A stretch of 64,000 bases of DNA from Cryobacterium sp. Y29 (GCF_002929825.1 NZ_PJJN01000030.1:124001-188000); one strand, 5' to 3'. Positions 1-9,297 are shown, counted from the first letter of the stretch. Notes: generated by a model from the letters alone, not told the origin. Numbers and translations are program-made.

Positions 1-1402
1 GGATGTACGGGATGTGGAATTGGGCCCCCACCGCCAGTTCTTCGATCATGAACTGAAAGTCGTAGTCGCCGCTGAGTCCCACGACCGTTTTCGTCGGATC
101 GGCCACCGCTACGCCGAGGGCGGCGGGCAGCGTCCAGCCAAGGGGACCGGCCTGGCCGCAATTGATCCAGTGCCGCGGGTGGAACACGTTCAGAAACTGT
201 GCCCCGGCAATCTGAGAGAGCCCGATCGTGGTCACATAGCGGGTCTCGGTGCCGAACGCCCGATTCATCTCCTCATACACGCGCTGCGGCTTCATCGGTA
301 GGTTGTCGAAGTGGGTCTTGCGCTGCATCGTGTTCTTGCGGTGCACGCAGCTCTCGACCCAGCTCTCCCAATCGGGCAATCCGCCTTGGGCCTTGCATTC
401 CCGTGCCAGCTCAACCAGACCGCGAAGGGCAGCCCCGGCATCGGAGACGATGCCGAAGTCGGGGGAGAAGATGCGCCCGATCTGGGTGGGCTCGATGTCG
501 ATATGAATGAAGGTGCGACCCTTCGTGTACGTGTCGAGGCCGCCAGTGTGCCGGTTGGCCCACCGGTTGCCGATGCCGAGTACGAAATCCGATTCGAGCA
601 TGGTCGCGTTGCCGTAGCGGTGCGAGGTCATCAGTCCCACCATGCCGGCTGCGAGCCGGTGGTCGTCGGGAATGCTGCCCCAGCCCATCAGTGTGGGAAT
701 CACCGGAATATTCAACACCTCGGCGAGCTGCACCAGCTCCTCCGAGGCATCCGCGTTGATCACGCCGCCGCCGGCGATGATCACTGGGCGCTTGGCCAGC
801 AGCAGCATCGCCAGTGCCTTCTTCAACTGGGCAGCCGATGCCGCGGGCCTGACCACCGCCAGTGGCTCATAGGTGTCGATGTCGAACTCGATTTCCGTAA
901 GCTGCACATCGATGGGCAAGTCGATCAGCACCGGGCCCGGGCGGCCGGAGCGCATCAGATAGAACGCTTTCTGGAAGACGCCGGGAACCTGCCCGGCCTC
1001 GAGCACGGTGACGGCCATTTTGGTGACGGGGGCCGCAATAGAGGCGATGTCGACGCCCTGGAAGTCTTCCTTGTGCAGCTTGCTCACCGGCGCCTGGCCG
1101 GTGATGCAGAGGATGGCCGTGGAGTCGGCCCACGCGGAGTAGAGCCCGGTCATCATGTCGGTGCCTGCCGGTCCGGAGGTGCCGATGCACACGCCGATGT
1201 TGCCGGCTTTGGTGCGGGTGAATCCCTCGGCCATGTGCGAAGCGCCCTCGACGTGGCGGGCCAGGATGTGGTCGATGCCGCCATGGGCGCGCATGGCGGA
1301 GTAGAACGGGTTGATGGCGGCGCCCGGAACGCCGAAGGTTTGGGTGGCTCCCTCTTTCTCGAGGATGGCGACGGCAACGTCGACTGCACGCATTTTAGAC
1401 AT
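1..1402 (-). CDS. gcl: Glyoxylate carboligase (tartronate-semialdehyde synthase), 3' part outside window
   Basis: ThDP-dependent enzyme joining two glyoxylates to tartronate semialdehyde and CO2. About 467 N-terminal residues are present; the C-terminal ThDP-binding part lies beyond the left edge. The N-terminal PYR domain reads [15 protein letters not shown] (residues 23-37) and [11 protein letters not shown] (from residue 50). Residue 51 is Val, where most ThDP enzymes have the catalytic Glu; that Val is the known hallmark of glyoxylate carboligase. The ATG at 1402 has AAGGAG about 7 bases upstream. A second Met three codons later is possible but less well placed. It is the last gene seen of the hyi-glxR-gcl operon, 16 bases after glxR. 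Confidence 0.95.
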   Translation of the reverse strand, partial: MSKMRAVDVAVAILEKEGATQTFGVPGAAINPFYSAMRAHGGIDHILARHVEGASHMAEGFTRTKAGNIGVCIGTSGPAGTDMMTGLYSAWADSTAILCITGQAPVSKLHKEDFQGVDIASIAAPVTKMAVTVLEAGQVPGVFQKAFYLMRSGRPGPVLIDLPIDVQLTEIEFDIDTYEPLAVVRPAASAAQLKKALAMLLLAKRPVIIAGGGVINADASEELVQLAEVLNIPVIPTLMGWGSIPDDHRLAAGMVGLMTSHRYGNATMLESDFVLGIGNRWANRHTGGLDTYTKGRTFIHIDIEPTQIGRIFSPDFGIVSDAGAALRGLVELARECKAQGGLPDWESWVESCVHRKNTMQRKTHFDNLPMKPQRVYEEMNRAFGTETRYVTTIGLSQIAGAQFLNVFHPRHWINCGQAGPLGWTLPAALGVAVADPTKTVVGLSGDYDFQFMIEELAVGAQFHIPYI

Positions 1403-1418
1403 GTGGTTCTCCTTGGAG

Positions 1419-2318
1419 CTAAATAGTTGGTGTGTCGACGGGTGAGCGGCCGGACATCTGCTCGACCAGCAACAGCAGAGCCGAGTGATCGAGCGAACCG
1501 TGGCCTTCGGCGCGCAGGGCGCCCATCAGCTGGGCCACCACCGCACCCAGCGGAATGGCGACACCGGCGGCGCGGGCGGCGGCGGTGACGATGCCGAGGT
1601 CCTTGTGGTGCAGGTCGACCCGGAAACCCGGTTCGAAGCGGCGTTCCAGCATCGAGGCGGCCTTGCGGTCCAGGATGCGATTGCCGGCCAGCCCGCCGGC
1701 TAGAACCGTGACAGCGGCCTGGGTGTCAACCGAGTGTGCCTCCAGAAAAACGAGCGCTTCGGCGACGAGCTGGATGGTACCGGCGACGATGAGCTGGTTG
1801 GCGGCCTTGACCGTCTGGCCGGACCCGGCCGGACCGACGTGTACGACGGTGCTGCCCATCGAGTCGAGCACGCCGCGAATGGCCTCGACGTCGGCGGCAT
1901 CCCCGCCGACCATGATCGACAGGGTGCCCTCGATCGCACCGGCCTCACCGCCGGAGACGGGGGCGTCGACGGCTCTGAGGCCGGCCTCCCGTGCGGCGGT
2001 GGCGAGGCGAACGGTGACGTCGGGACGGATGGTGCTGGTGTCAATCCAGGTGGCGTCGGCGGGGGTGTTGGCGAAGACGCCGTCCGGGCCGCCGACGACG
2101 TCCTCGACATCGGGCGAGTCGGGCAGCATCGTGATCACCACATCGGCTTCCCGCACGGCTGCGATGATGTTGGCCGCGCCGCGGCCGCCCGCGGCCACCA
2201 ATTGATCGATCCGTGCCGGACTGCGGTTGAAGCCGATGACGTTATGGCCGGCCTTGACGAGATTGATCGCCATGGGAAGGCCCATGATTCCCAGGCCGAT
2301 GACGGCAACATTGGTCAT
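1419..2318 (-). CDS. glxR: 2-hydroxy-3-oxopropionate (tartronate semialdehyde) reductase
   Basis: NAD(P)H-dependent reduction of tartronate semialdehyde to D-glycerate, the step after glyoxylate carboligase. The 299-aa product is the usual length for the beta-hydroxyacid dehydrogenase family. The N-terminal Rossmann motif is [13 protein letters not shown], the substrate loop is [11 protein letters not shown], and the catalytic-lysine segment GQTVKAANQ lies in the middle. The reading frame stays open upstream, but the ATG at 2318 is chosen because the Rossmann strand begins at once and AAGGAC precedes it by about 9 bases. It lies 16 bases after hyi, so the genes are probably co-transcribed. 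Confidence 0.95.
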   Translation of the reverse strand: MTNVAVIGLGIMGLPMAINLVKAGHNVIGFNRSPARIDQLVAAGGRGAANIIAAVREADVVITMLPDSPDVEDVVGGPDGVFANTPADATWIDTSTIRPDVTVRLATAAREAGLRAVDAPVSGGEAGAIEGTLSIMVGGDAADVEAIRGVLDSMGSTVVHVGPAGSGQTVKAANQLIVAGTIQLVAEALVFLEAHSVDTQAAVTVLAGGLAGNRILDRKAASMLERRFEPGFRVDLHHKDLGIVTAAARAAGVAIPLGAVVAQLMGALRAEGHGSLDHSALLLLVEQMSGRSPVDTPTI

Positions 2319-2334
2319 TTTCGTTGTCCTTTTC

Positions 2335-3150
2335 TCACTGGTGGTGGATGCTTGTGGCCGGTTGGACAGCGTCGAGCCAGGCAAACGGATTCGCTGCGGC
2401 CGTCTTGTACTCCAGCCCGATGACGCCCTGGTAGCCGAGCCCCTGACTGTGCGCGAGCCACTCCTGAATCGGCAACGTGCCCGTTCCTGGTTCGCCGCGG
2501 CCCGGTGCATCGGCAATCTGGATATGGCCGAATTCGTGGGCGTGCTCGATGATCACAGCGTCGACGTCGTCGCCGTTGACGGCCAGGTGGTAGAAGTCGG
2601 CGAGCAATTTGATGTTCGTGTCGCCGGTCTCGGCGCGTACCCGGTCGATGACGGCCAGCACGTCGGCCGCCGTTCGCAGGGGATACCTCGGTGCACCGCT
2701 CACCGGCTCCAGCAGCACGGTGCCACCGATCGGGGCGACGGATCGCGCGGCGAGGGAGAGGTTTTCGACAGCCAGCTCGTCTTGTTCCTCGGCGGTGACG
2801 CCGTCGATGCGGTTTCCGTAGAGGGCATTGAAGGACGTGCAGCCGAGGCGCCCGCCGATACCGGCCGCGACCGCCAGGTTGTCGCGGAACTCGTGGGAAC
2901 GGGCGGGCCAGGAGACCAGGCCCCGGTCTCCGGCCGGCATGTCCCCGGCCGCGAAATTCAAACCGGTCAGCCGAACATCGGCATCCGTGATCGCGTTTTC
3001 AAAGTCGGCAATGTCCGATTCGGTGGGAACCGCGGCGGCAAAGGGCCACCAGAACTCGACCGCGTCGAAGCCGGCGGCCTTGGCGGCGGCCGGGCGCTGG
3101 AGCAACGGCAGCTCGGTCAGCAGGATGGAGCAGTTTACGGTGTACGGCAT
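2335..3150 (-). CDS. hyi: Hydroxypyruvate isomerase family TIM-barrel protein
   Basis: Interconverts hydroxypyruvate and tartronate semialdehyde in glyoxylate/glycerate metabolism. The 271-aa protein has the xylose-isomerase-like TIM-barrel pattern, with metal-binding glutamates in LLEPVSG and IGLEYK and the segment LLADFYHLAVNGDD. The start at 3150 follows AAGGAC; an in-frame ATG at 3174 lacks a ribosome site. It is the first gene of the operon hyi-glxR-gcl and faces the IclR regulator across a 192-bp promoter region. Related TIM-barrel isomerases (2-oxo-tetronate isomerase OtnI) are the main alternative, but gcl and glxR next door favour Hyi. Confidence 0.9.
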   Translation of the reverse strand: MPYTVNCSILLTELPLLQRPAAAKAAGFDAVEFWWPFAAAVPTESDIADFENAITDADVRLTGLNFAAGDMPAGDRGLVSWPARSHEFRDNLAVAAGIGGRLGCTSFNALYGNRIDGVTAEEQDELAVENLSLAARSVAPIGGTVLLEPVSGAPRYPLRTAADVLAVIDRVRAETGDTNIKLLADFYHLAVNGDDVDAVIIEHAHEFGHIQIADAPGRGEPGTGTLPIQEWLAHSQGLGYQGVIGLEYKTAAANPFAWLDAVQPATSIHHQ

Positions 3151-3197
3151 GGGCGTCCTTGCTCGAGTCGACAAATCAGCGACTTCGTTCCAGATGA

Positions 3198-3233
3198 TTT
3201 CGTATTATGGAAGTTAGTTTCTGTTATACGAAA
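3198..3233. promoter_or_regulatory. Probable IclR-family operator between hyi and the regulator gene
   Basis: The segment is bounded by a perfect 8-bp inverted repeat, TTTCGTAT (3198-3205) and ATACGAAA (3226-3233). At its centre, 3208-3222 reads TGGAAGTTAGTTTCT, close to the IclR-type palindrome TGGAAATNATTTCCA. It lies just upstream of hyi, where the divergent regulator would control the glyoxylate operon and possibly itself. Assignment to this regulator is inference from position and symmetry. Confidence 0.6.
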
Positions 3234-3342
3234 AGAATAGGGTCGGTGCGGCCCCGCGTCAACTGCTGTGTACTCTGAAGAACCCGGCGACGATTTTCGC
3301 AGTGCAGAAATCTGTTGTCACACACGGTCTGGAGAATGGCAG

Positions 3343-4104
3343 ATGGCGGAACGCGGCGCTGGTAGCGGTGTGCAGTCGGTGGAACGGGTTTTCGAGCTCC
3401 TGGAGCTGATCACGGCTGCCGGTGGAGAGGTGATGCTGAGTGAGCTCGCGGCCTCTACCGACCTGCCGCTGCCCACCATCCATCGGCTGCTGCGCACGCT
3501 GATGGCCAAGGGGTACATCCGCCAGCTCGCCAATCGGCGGTACGCCCTGGGCCCCGGACTCATTCGTCTTGGAACGGCAGCAAGCCAGCAGCTTGGTGTC
3601 CTCGCCGGCCTGCAACTTCGTTCGCTGGTCGATCAGCTCGGGGAGACGGCGAACATGGCCGTTCTCGATGCCGACATGGCGCTATACATCGCCCAGGCTC
3701 CGTCCAAACACTCCATGCGCATGTTCACGGAGGTCGGCCGACGCGCGCACACTCACGCCACCGGGGTCGGCAAGGCGATCCTGGCGCAGCTGGGCGATGA
3801 CGCCGTGCGCGCCATTATGGCCAGGACAGGCATGCCGAGGCCCACGGCCATGAGCATCGGAACGGTGGATGATCTGCTGGTGGACCTGGCCCGAATCCGG
3901 GAACGCGGTTACTCCATCGACGATGGCGAGCAGGAACTCGGTGTGCGCTGCTTCGCGATGGGGGTTCCGAATGCGCCGACGCCCACCGCCATCAGCGTGT
4001 CCGGGCCGGTATCGCGGGTCGATGATGCGTTTGCGCAGCGTGCCATTCCCGCGCTGCGCGCCGCTGCGGACTCCATTTCTCTGGACCTGAACCCCGCAGC
4101 CTAA
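3343..4104 (+). CDS. IclR family transcriptional regulator (probable glyoxylate-pathway regulator)
   Basis: The 253-aa protein has an N-terminal winged helix-turn-helix (SVERVFELLELI; helix pair around LSELAASTDLPLPTIHRLL) and the IclR effector domain (THATGVGKAILAQLG; GYSIDDGEQELGVRCFA). The ATG at 3343 is preferred because GGAGA lies 7 bases upstream. It is divergent from hyi-glxR-gcl, the layout of AllR- or IclR-type repressors that sense glyoxylate or related acids. Whether it represses or activates cannot be read from sequence. Confidence 0.9.
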   Translation: MAERGAGSGVQSVERVFELLELITAAGGEVMLSELAASTDLPLPTIHRLLRTLMAKGYIRQLANRRYALGPGLIRLGTAASQQLGVLAGLQLRSLVDQLGETANMAVLDADMALYIAQAPSKHSMRMFTEVGRRAHTHATGVGKAILAQLGDDAVRAIMARTGMPRPTAMSIGTVDDLLVDLARIRERGYSIDDGEQELGVRCFAMGVPNAPTPTAISVSGPVSRVDDAFAQRAIPALRAAADSISLDLNPAA

Positions 4105-4113
4105 GTGGCTTCG

Positions 4114-4134
4114 GGTGCGGTGTCGCACCGCACC
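4114..4134 (+). terminator. Stem-loop after the IclR gene
   Basis: A perfect 9-bp stem, GGTGCGGTG (4114-4122) and CACCGCACC (4126-4134), with a TCG loop, starts 9 bases after the stop codon. It has no following T-run, so termination is probable, not certain. The rest of 4135-4289 shows no other feature. Confidence 0.55.
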
Positions 4135-4289
4135 TCCGCTCGGACGCACCCATTCCTGTCGCTCTAGCCCGCCGAACCCCGCCGATGGTGGCGGTCACGG
4201 CAACGAAGGTGGGGCGACCGGTGCGCTCGGCGGCGAGCCGCAGCATCTGGCTGGGTACGAGAGCGAATGCTCGTGCCTGCAGGTGAGTG

Positions 4290-4943
4290 TCAGTCCGGCA
4301 GCACCGTGACCGTTACGAGCACCTGGGGCGCGGATTGCTGGGACCAGATGCCGGTGACGGTGGCGGTGTCCTTCCTGCGTGGCGCCGTTGACGTGCCGTC
4401 GAGTACCCGCACGACGGTTACGCGCAGGGCGCCGGCCGTTGCGATCGTGGTGCCCGCCGTCGAGGTGGTCTCGATGGTCGCAGAAAGTTCCGGAACTGGT
4501 GTTTCGGGGATGCCGTTGCCGCGAACGGCGGCGCTCGACGCGACCGGAATAAGGTCACCGTCGAGCTGCTCGAATTGGTCGGCCTCGTGCCCGCCGTTCA
4601 GGGCTACGGTCGCAACCGTCGCCAGATAGATCGGGTCGCCGGTGGCATCGTAGATCCAGCGGTCACCGAGCACGGAGTGCGTCATGGTGCCGATGAGCCA
4701 GTTCTCGCCGCCATCTATCGGTGCGCCGCGGTAGGTCAGGGGAATCTGCAGAAGGGGCCCGGTGCCAAATCGCAGCAGGAGCGTTTCGACGCCGACCTCG
4801 CCGTCGGGGTCGTCGAAGCGAAACGATGCGACTCGCTCGACGGTGGCCGCCGCGTCGCCGACGAACCACGTCTGCGTCGGTGCCCACGCGGCGATGAGCT
4901 CAGACTTGGAGGGCCGCAGAACGGCGTCGTAAAGAAGTGCCAT
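4290..4943 (-). CDS. Stand-alone maltokinase N-terminal-cap-like protein
   Basis: The 217-aa protein opens with MALLYDAVLRPSKSELIAAW and continues with FRFDDPDGEVGVETLLL, the pattern of the N-terminal cap domain of actinobacterial maltokinases (Mak_N_cap, CG0192-like proteins). The C-terminal third is a Thr/Val-rich beta segment. No kinase domain follows in this gene or nearby, so the cap domain stands alone, which is common for the CG0192-like family. Function is unknown. The start at 4943 begins exactly at the conserved first strand. The gene is monocistronic by position. Confidence 0.75.
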   Translation of the reverse strand: MALLYDAVLRPSKSELIAAWAPTQTWFVGDAAATVERVASFRFDDPDGEVGVETLLLRFGTGPLLQIPLTYRGAPIDGGENWLIGTMTHSVLGDRWIYDATGDPIYLATVATVALNGGHEADQFEQLDGDLIPVASSAAVRGNGIPETPVPELSATIETTSTAGTTIATAGALRVTVVRVLDGTSTAPRRKDTATVTGIWSQQSAPQVLVTVTVLPD

Positions 4944-4962
4944 AGCTTCGATCGTAGGTGTT

Positions 4963-5241
4963 GTGCGGCATCCGTCTCAGAAACATCAACGTCTCTTGAC
5001 ATCAAGTGAAACGTCAATCCATGCCGACGGAGTGGGTGAAACAACAAGCGACACGATCGGCCATCTCGTGGCCCTGCGCGCAGTCGCCGCAGCCGGCCGC
5101 GACATCGACGACAGTGAGTATTTTTACGTGCTGCACGCCCACGCACTGGGCGCAAGCCGGGAGGAGATCGCATCGGCTCGTGGAGTCACGCACCAGGTCG
5201 TGCGTCGAAGTGCCGGTATTTTTCCCTGGTTTGCTTTGTGA
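4963..5241 (+). CDS. Small helix-turn-helix-like protein (start uncertain)
   Basis: Up to 92 aa from a GTG at 4963; GTG codons at 5032 and 5068 are alternative starts. The C-terminal half, with ALGASREEIASARGVTHQVV, looks like a helix-turn-helix of the small sigma-like proteins common in actinobacteria. The N-terminal 20-25 residues look non-coding and include the motif CTTGA-CA-TCAAG (4995-5006), so a later start is likely. It is divergent from the maltokinase-cap gene. Function is unknown and the coding call is moderate. Confidence 0.45.
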   Translation: MRHPSQKHQRLLTSSETSIHADGVGETTSDTIGHLVALRAVAAAGRDIDDSEYFYVLHAHALGASREEIASARGVTHQVVRRSAGIFPWFAL

Positions 5242-5356
5242 CGTCGATGCAATCGGTCACGAACACGGTAGGCGGGGTGGGGCTTCGAATTATTCGCTAC
5301 ACGCTGAGGGGAATGGTCCAGCACGGTGGCATGCACGAGCGCTAAGGAGCTCTATT

Positions 5357-5596
5357 TCAATTGTCGAGACAGAGCGTGCCGGCCAGGCTCGAAGCCTCGG
5401 CCGAGACGCCCTCCTGCAGGCAGCCGGCGCCAGCGACGGCCCAGACGGTGTGGTCGAGCAGGCTCGATGCGGGGGTAAACGTGGCAGCCTCTTTGCGCGC
5501 GGCGATCGCCATTTCCACAGCGGCGGCCACTGCCCGAGCTTCAGCGGCACGATCAACATCGACATCGATGGTGACACGGCGAGGTTTCCCAGTCAT
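5357..5596 (-). CDS. Hypothetical 79-aa protein divergent from the ROK regulator
   Basis: The ATG at 5596 gives a 79-aa product with a short N-terminal strand and an Ala-rich helix (AAEARAVAAAVEMAIAARK). I recognise no family. The ribosome site is weak. It is divergent from the ROK gene and shares its AT-rich intergenic region. It may be a real small gene or a chance frame in GC-rich DNA; 5242-5356 shows nothing recognisable. Confidence 0.35.
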   Translation of the reverse strand: MTGKPRRVTIDVDVDRAAEARAVAAAVEMAIAARKEAATFTPASSLLDHTVWAVAGAGCLQEGVSAEASSLAGTLCLDN

Positions 5597-5609
5597 ACTT
5601 CACACATTG

Positions 5610-5629
5610 GTATATAAATATACTTAAGT
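5610..5629. promoter_or_regulatory. AT-rich palindromes in front of the ROK regulator
   Basis: GTATAT-AA-ATATAC (5610-5623) is a palindrome with perfect 6-bp arms, followed directly by the perfect palindrome ACTTAAGT (5622-5629). Both lie within 40 bases of the ROK gene start, in otherwise GC-rich DNA. ROK/NagC regulators bind AT-rich symmetric sites, so autoregulation is a reasonable inference. Confidence 0.5.
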
Positions 5630-5646
5630 CAATCAGAGGAGTTCCG

Positions 5647-6807
5647 GTGGCGCACGCCATGTCGACCGGGTCGGGCGTTGTGCTCGACTTCATTCGCGCG
5701 GGCACGGCCACAACCCGGCCGGCACTGATCGACGAGCTGGGCTGGTCACGCATCACGCTGGCTCGCCGGCTCGACGAACTGCTCGCGGCCGGCATCATCA
5801 TCGTGGCCGGCCAGAGTGACTCGCGCGGCGGCCGACCGGCCGAAAGCTTCGCGATCAACAAAGACGCCGGCCTGCTCCTCAGCGTCGATATCGGCGGCTC
5901 GCACACCCGCGTCGCCGTCACCGATCTGGTTTCGACGATCCTCATTGAAGACGAAGCCGACATCGGTCTCTGTGAAGGCCCGGACACCGTTTTTACCTGG
6001 GCCAACCAGGTCTTCGACTATCTGCTGCGCCAGCTCGGCAAGACTCGCGCCGAGGTGCGGGGGATCGGCATTGGCGTACCCGGTCCAGTGGATGCCGCCA
6101 CGGGCCGGCTCGCTGCCCCCCAGATCGACGAGCAGTGGAACGACGTCCTCGTGCAGAACTATTTTCCGGCCGACTTCACTGCAATTTTCGCCGTCGACCG
6201 TGACGTGAACATCATGGCGGTCGCGGAATCCCGGCTCGGCTGGCCCGAGCACCAGGACCTCACCGTGCTCAAGATGGGGCTCGGAATCGGCTGCGCCTTC
6301 GTGCTTGACGGCCGGGTTTACCGCGGTGCCCGCGGCGGTGCCGGCGACTTCTCACACAGCTATCGCTTTGGCGCCGAGCAGTGCAGCTGCGGGCAGAACG
6401 GCTGCCTCGAGGCTGTCGCGAGCGGCTATGCCATTCGCCGCGAGCTCAATGCCCTCGGGTATCGCGTTCGCACCACCGGCGACATCGTGGCGCTGTCGCG
6501 CATGGGTTCACCCGACGCTGAACGACTGCTCGCGGCGGCCGGCGCCGAGATCGGGCAGGCCCTCGTCGACGTCGCCGGGCTTCTGAACCCCGCCATGATC
6601 GTCCTCGGTGGCCAGCTGGCCGAGGCCGGTGACCCCTACCTGTCGTCGCTGCGCGAGGCGCTACTGGCGCAGGCGCGCGCGTTTTCCGGCTCCGGCCTCA
6701 CGGTGGAGCCGAGTCGCCTCGGGAACAAGGCGGGTGTGCTGGGCGCCTCGCTCATTGCCCAGGATGCTCTTTTCGACGCCGACCGCATCAGCCGTCTCAC
6801 CCGTTAG
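5647..6807 (+). CDS. ROK family transcriptional regulator (NagC/XylR type)
   Basis: The 386-aa protein has an N-terminal winged helix (residues about 10-60, ALIDELGWSRITLARRL) and a ROK sugar-kinase-like domain with DIGGSHTRVAV (about 79-89), GIGIGVPGPVD and the zinc motif CSCGQNGCLEA. Such proteins are sugar-sensing repressors. The GTG at 5647 follows AGAGGAG with a 6-base spacer; an ATG four codons later is the alternative. It stands directly upstream of an ascorbate-type PTS on the same strand and is its likely regulator. The effector is unknown. Confidence 0.9.
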   Translation: MAHAMSTGSGVVLDFIRAGTATTRPALIDELGWSRITLARRLDELLAAGIIIVAGQSDSRGGRPAESFAINKDAGLLLSVDIGGSHTRVAVTDLVSTILIEDEADIGLCEGPDTVFTWANQVFDYLLRQLGKTRAEVRGIGIGVPGPVDAATGRLAAPQIDEQWNDVLVQNYFPADFTAIFAVDRDVNIMAVAESRLGWPEHQDLTVLKMGLGIGCAFVLDGRVYRGARGGAGDFSHSYRFGAEQCSCGQNGCLEAVASGYAIRRELNALGYRVRTTGDIVALSRMGSPDAERLLAAAGAEIGQALVDVAGLLNPAMIVLGGQLAEAGDPYLSSLREALLAQARAFSGSGLTVEPSRLGNKAGVLGASLIAQDALFDADRISRLTR

Positions 6808-6941
6808 AGTCTGTCGCCTCGACTTTGGATCACTTGTAGACAAAAGTTTCGAATTCGCATTAGGCTCGGGGCACGGCACCAAGTATTTTGGCGCAGACGA
6901 TGTGGTCTTGCAGTGTGAAGGCCGGAATCAGGAGTCACCGC

Positions 6942-7421
6942 ATGGCAGCCAATCTCGCTTCCAACCTCGACCAAGCGTCCGTTCGCACGCACGTCGTCGC
7001 TGCTGATTGGCAGGCTGCGATCACCCTGGCCGGCGATGCGCTCGTGGCTGGTGGCGTCACTACCGACGAGTACACGGCAGAAATGATCGCCGCCGTCGAT
7101 AAGCTCGGCCCGTACATCGTCATCGCGCCCGGCCTGGCCATCGCCCACTCGCGGCCTTCGCCCTCCGTGCTGCGCGCCGGGCTCAGCTGGGTCACCCTCA
7201 AAGAACCGGTGAGCTTCGGTCACAAGAAGAACGACCCGGTGTCGCTCGTCATCGGGCTGGCCGCCCCAGACCATGAAGGCCACCTCGAGATGATGCAGGC
7301 CCTCGCCGGGGTACTCATGAACTCCGACCTGCTCGTCGCGCTCAAAGCTGCCGGCTCGCCCGCCGAGGTGCTCGCTCTCCTGTCCAACCCCGAACTGCTC
7401 ACAGAAAAGGCACAGTCATGA
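6942..7421 (+). CDS. PTS EIIA component (mannitol/fructose/ascorbate type)
   Basis: Cytoplasmic phosphocarrier that passes phosphate from HPr to EIIB. The 159-aa PTS_EIIA_2 domain has the phosphorylatable His69 in GLAIAHSRP, and the flanking VTLKEPVSFGH and DPVSLVIGLAAPD are typical of the family. The ATG at 6942 is chosen over upstream in-frame codons because AGGAG lies 7 bases before it. Its stop overlaps the EIIB start by ATGA, indicating translational coupling. The 134-bp gap before it contains the palindrome CGAATTCG (6850-6857). Confidence 0.92.
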   Translation: MAANLASNLDQASVRTHVVAADWQAAITLAGDALVAGGVTTDEYTAEMIAAVDKLGPYIVIAPGLAIAHSRPSPSVLRAGLSWVTLKEPVSFGHKKNDPVSLVIGLAAPDHEGHLEMMQALAGVLMNSDLLVALKAAGSPAEVLALLSNPELLTEKAQS

Positions 7422-7690
7422 AGATCATCGCGGTCTGCGGAATGGGGATCGGCACATCCGTTCTCCTGAAAATGAACACCGAAAAGGTACTGCGCACTCT
7501 CGGCATCGACGCCGACGTTGAGGCCGCTGATATCGGCGTGGCCCGCGGCATGGCCCGCGACGCAGAGATCGTGCTCACGAGCGAAGAGCTCGCCGAGGAA
7601 ATCGGCGACGTCGAGGCCCAGGTCATCGTCATCGACAACTTCTTCGACCTCGACGAGATCACCGAAAAGCTCACCAGCGCACTCGAATAA
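7418..7690 (+). CDS. ulaB: PTS EIIB component, ascorbate (UlaB/SgaB) type
   Basis: The 90-aa protein starts MKIIAVCGMGIGTS. Cys7 in this P-loop-like motif is the phosphorylation site of lactose/ascorbate-class EIIB proteins. It receives phosphate from EIIA and phosphorylates the sugar entering through EIIC. It overlaps the EIIA gene by four bases and precedes EIIC by 46 bases. The family is clear; the actual sugar is not, because no ascorbate-6-phosphate lactonase or downstream epimerase gene is nearby. Confidence 0.9.
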   Translation: MKIIAVCGMGIGTSVLLKMNTEKVLRTLGIDADVEAADIGVARGMARDAEIVLTSEELAEEIGDVEAQVIVIDNFFDLDEITEKLTSALE

Positions 7691-7736
7691 TCCGTTCTTC
7701 AACCGCACGACTGAGTAAGAGAGGAAGCGCCCCGAC

Positions 7737-9281
7737 ATGGAGTGGTTCTTAGTCATTCTGGATTTCATCGGCCAGCAGATTTTGAATGTGCCGGCCTATC
7801 TCGTGGGCATCATCACCGCCGTCGGGCTCATCGCCTTGCGCCGGCCGGCGGGCGCCATCATTGGCGGCAGCCTCAAGGCAGCCCTCGGCTTTCTCATTCT
7901 CGGCGCCGGTGCCGGCGTGGTTGTTGCCTCGCTGACCCCCCTCGGGGACCTTATTCTGAAGGTCACCGGCGCGCAGGGCGTGATCCCCACCAACGAGGTC
8001 ATCACCGCTCTAGCGGCCGAAGAATTCGGAGCGACGAGCGCCTACGTGCTCGTGGTGGGATTCATCGTGATGCTTCTGCTCGCCCGGTTCACACCGCTCA
8101 AGTACGTGTTCCTCACCGGACACCACATGGTCTTCATGGCCATGATGCTCGCGGTCGTGCTCTCGGTTGGCTTCGGTTCCGAGCTCAGCTGGCTCGTCGT
8201 CGTCATCGGCGGTGGCCTGCTCGGCGTGATCATGGTGGTCATGCCGGCCTTCGCCCAGCCGTGGACCAAGCGCATCACCGGCGACGACACCATCGCCATT
8301 GGCCACTTCGGCACCCTCGGCTACATCGCCGCCGGTGCCGTCGGCCAGGCTGTCGGCAAGCGCAGCAAAAGCACCGAGCACATCGACTTTCCGCAGAACC
8401 TGCGGTTCCTGCGTGACTCCATGGTGGCCACCTCGGTCTCGATGGTTGCCATCTACATGGTCTTCGCCATCTGGGGCCTTATCGCCCTTCCTCGAGCGGA
8501 TGCCCTCGGCACCTTCGGTTCCATCGATGCCGGCGCGTTCATCATGGCTGCCTTCGCCCAGGCATTGCAGTTCGGTGTGGGTGTGGCCATCATTCTCTAT
8601 GGTGTGCGTACCATTCTCGGCGAGCTCGTGCCCGCCTTCCAAGGTATTGCCGAGAAGGTTGTTCCCGGCGCGCGCCCGGCGCTCGACATTCCGATCGTCT
8701 TCCCCTTCGCGGCAAACGCCGTGCTCATCGGGTTCCTCGCGTCTTTCGCCGGCGGCCTGCTCAGCCTCGGTGTGCTGGCCATTTGGCTTGGGCCGGTGTT
8801 CGGTCTCGCGCTGATCCTGCCCGGCATGGTGCCCCACTTCTTCACGGGTGGTGGAGCCGGTGTCTACGGCAACGCCACCGGTGGTCGCGTCGGTGCCATG
8901 GTCGGTGGTTTCGTCAATGGAATTCTCATCACCATCCTGCCCGCCATCCTGCTGCTGGTACTGGGTAGCTTCGGCTTCGCCAACAGCACCTTCGGCGACA
9001 CCGACTTCGGCTGGTTCGGTGCGCTCATCGGTGTGAGCCTGTCTGGTGACAACACCGCCATCGGTGTGCTTCTCACCGTGTTGATCGGTGTGGTGCTGGT
9101 GCTCACAGCTTGCCTGTTCCAGGTGAAGGTCGTCAACAAGGGTTGGCTGCCCGGTGGGAGGCACACTGCGTTCGTCGACGCGATCGACGCCGACCTCAAG
9201 GCAACCGCGGCCGCAGCCAAGGCCGAGGCTAAAGCTGCACGTGCGGCCGCGGCGGCCGAGCTGGCCGACAAGCCGGCGTAG
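7737..9281 (+). CDS. ulaA: PTS EIIC component, ascorbate (UlaA/SgaT) family permease
   Basis: The 514-aa membrane protein has about ten hydrophobic segments and is of the UlaA/SgaT family (HFGTLGYIAAGAVGQAVGK; PHFFTGGGAGVYGNATGG; SLSGDNTAIGVLL). It carries the substrate across the membrane during PTS phosphorylation. The C-terminal 30 residues are an Ala/Lys-rich cytoplasmic tail. It starts at the ATG at 7737, preceded by AGAGAGGAA. It is the last gene of the EIIA-EIIB-EIIC set and is followed by a strong terminator. Confidence 0.92.
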   Translation: MEWFLVILDFIGQQILNVPAYLVGIITAVGLIALRRPAGAIIGGSLKAALGFLILGAGAGVVVASLTPLGDLILKVTGAQGVIPTNEVITALAAEEFGATSAYVLVVGFIVMLLLARFTPLKYVFLTGHHMVFMAMMLAVVLSVGFGSELSWLVVVIGGGLLGVIMVVMPAFAQPWTKRITGDDTIAIGHFGTLGYIAAGAVGQAVGKRSKSTEHIDFPQNLRFLRDSMVATSVSMVAIYMVFAIWGLIALPRADALGTFGSIDAGAFIMAAFAQALQFGVGVAIILYGVRTILGELVPAFQGIAEKVVPGARPALDIPIVFPFAANAVLIGFLASFAGGLLSLGVLAIWLGPVFGLALILPGMVPHFFTGGGAGVYGNATGGRVGAMVGGFVNGILITILPAILLLVLGSFGFANSTFGDTDFGWFGALIGVSLSGDNTAIGVLLTVLIGVVLVLTACLFQVKVVNKGWLPGGRHTAFVDAIDADLKATAAAAKAEAKAARAAAAAELADKPA

Positions 9282-9297
9282 TCGTCGAGGCTGGCCA

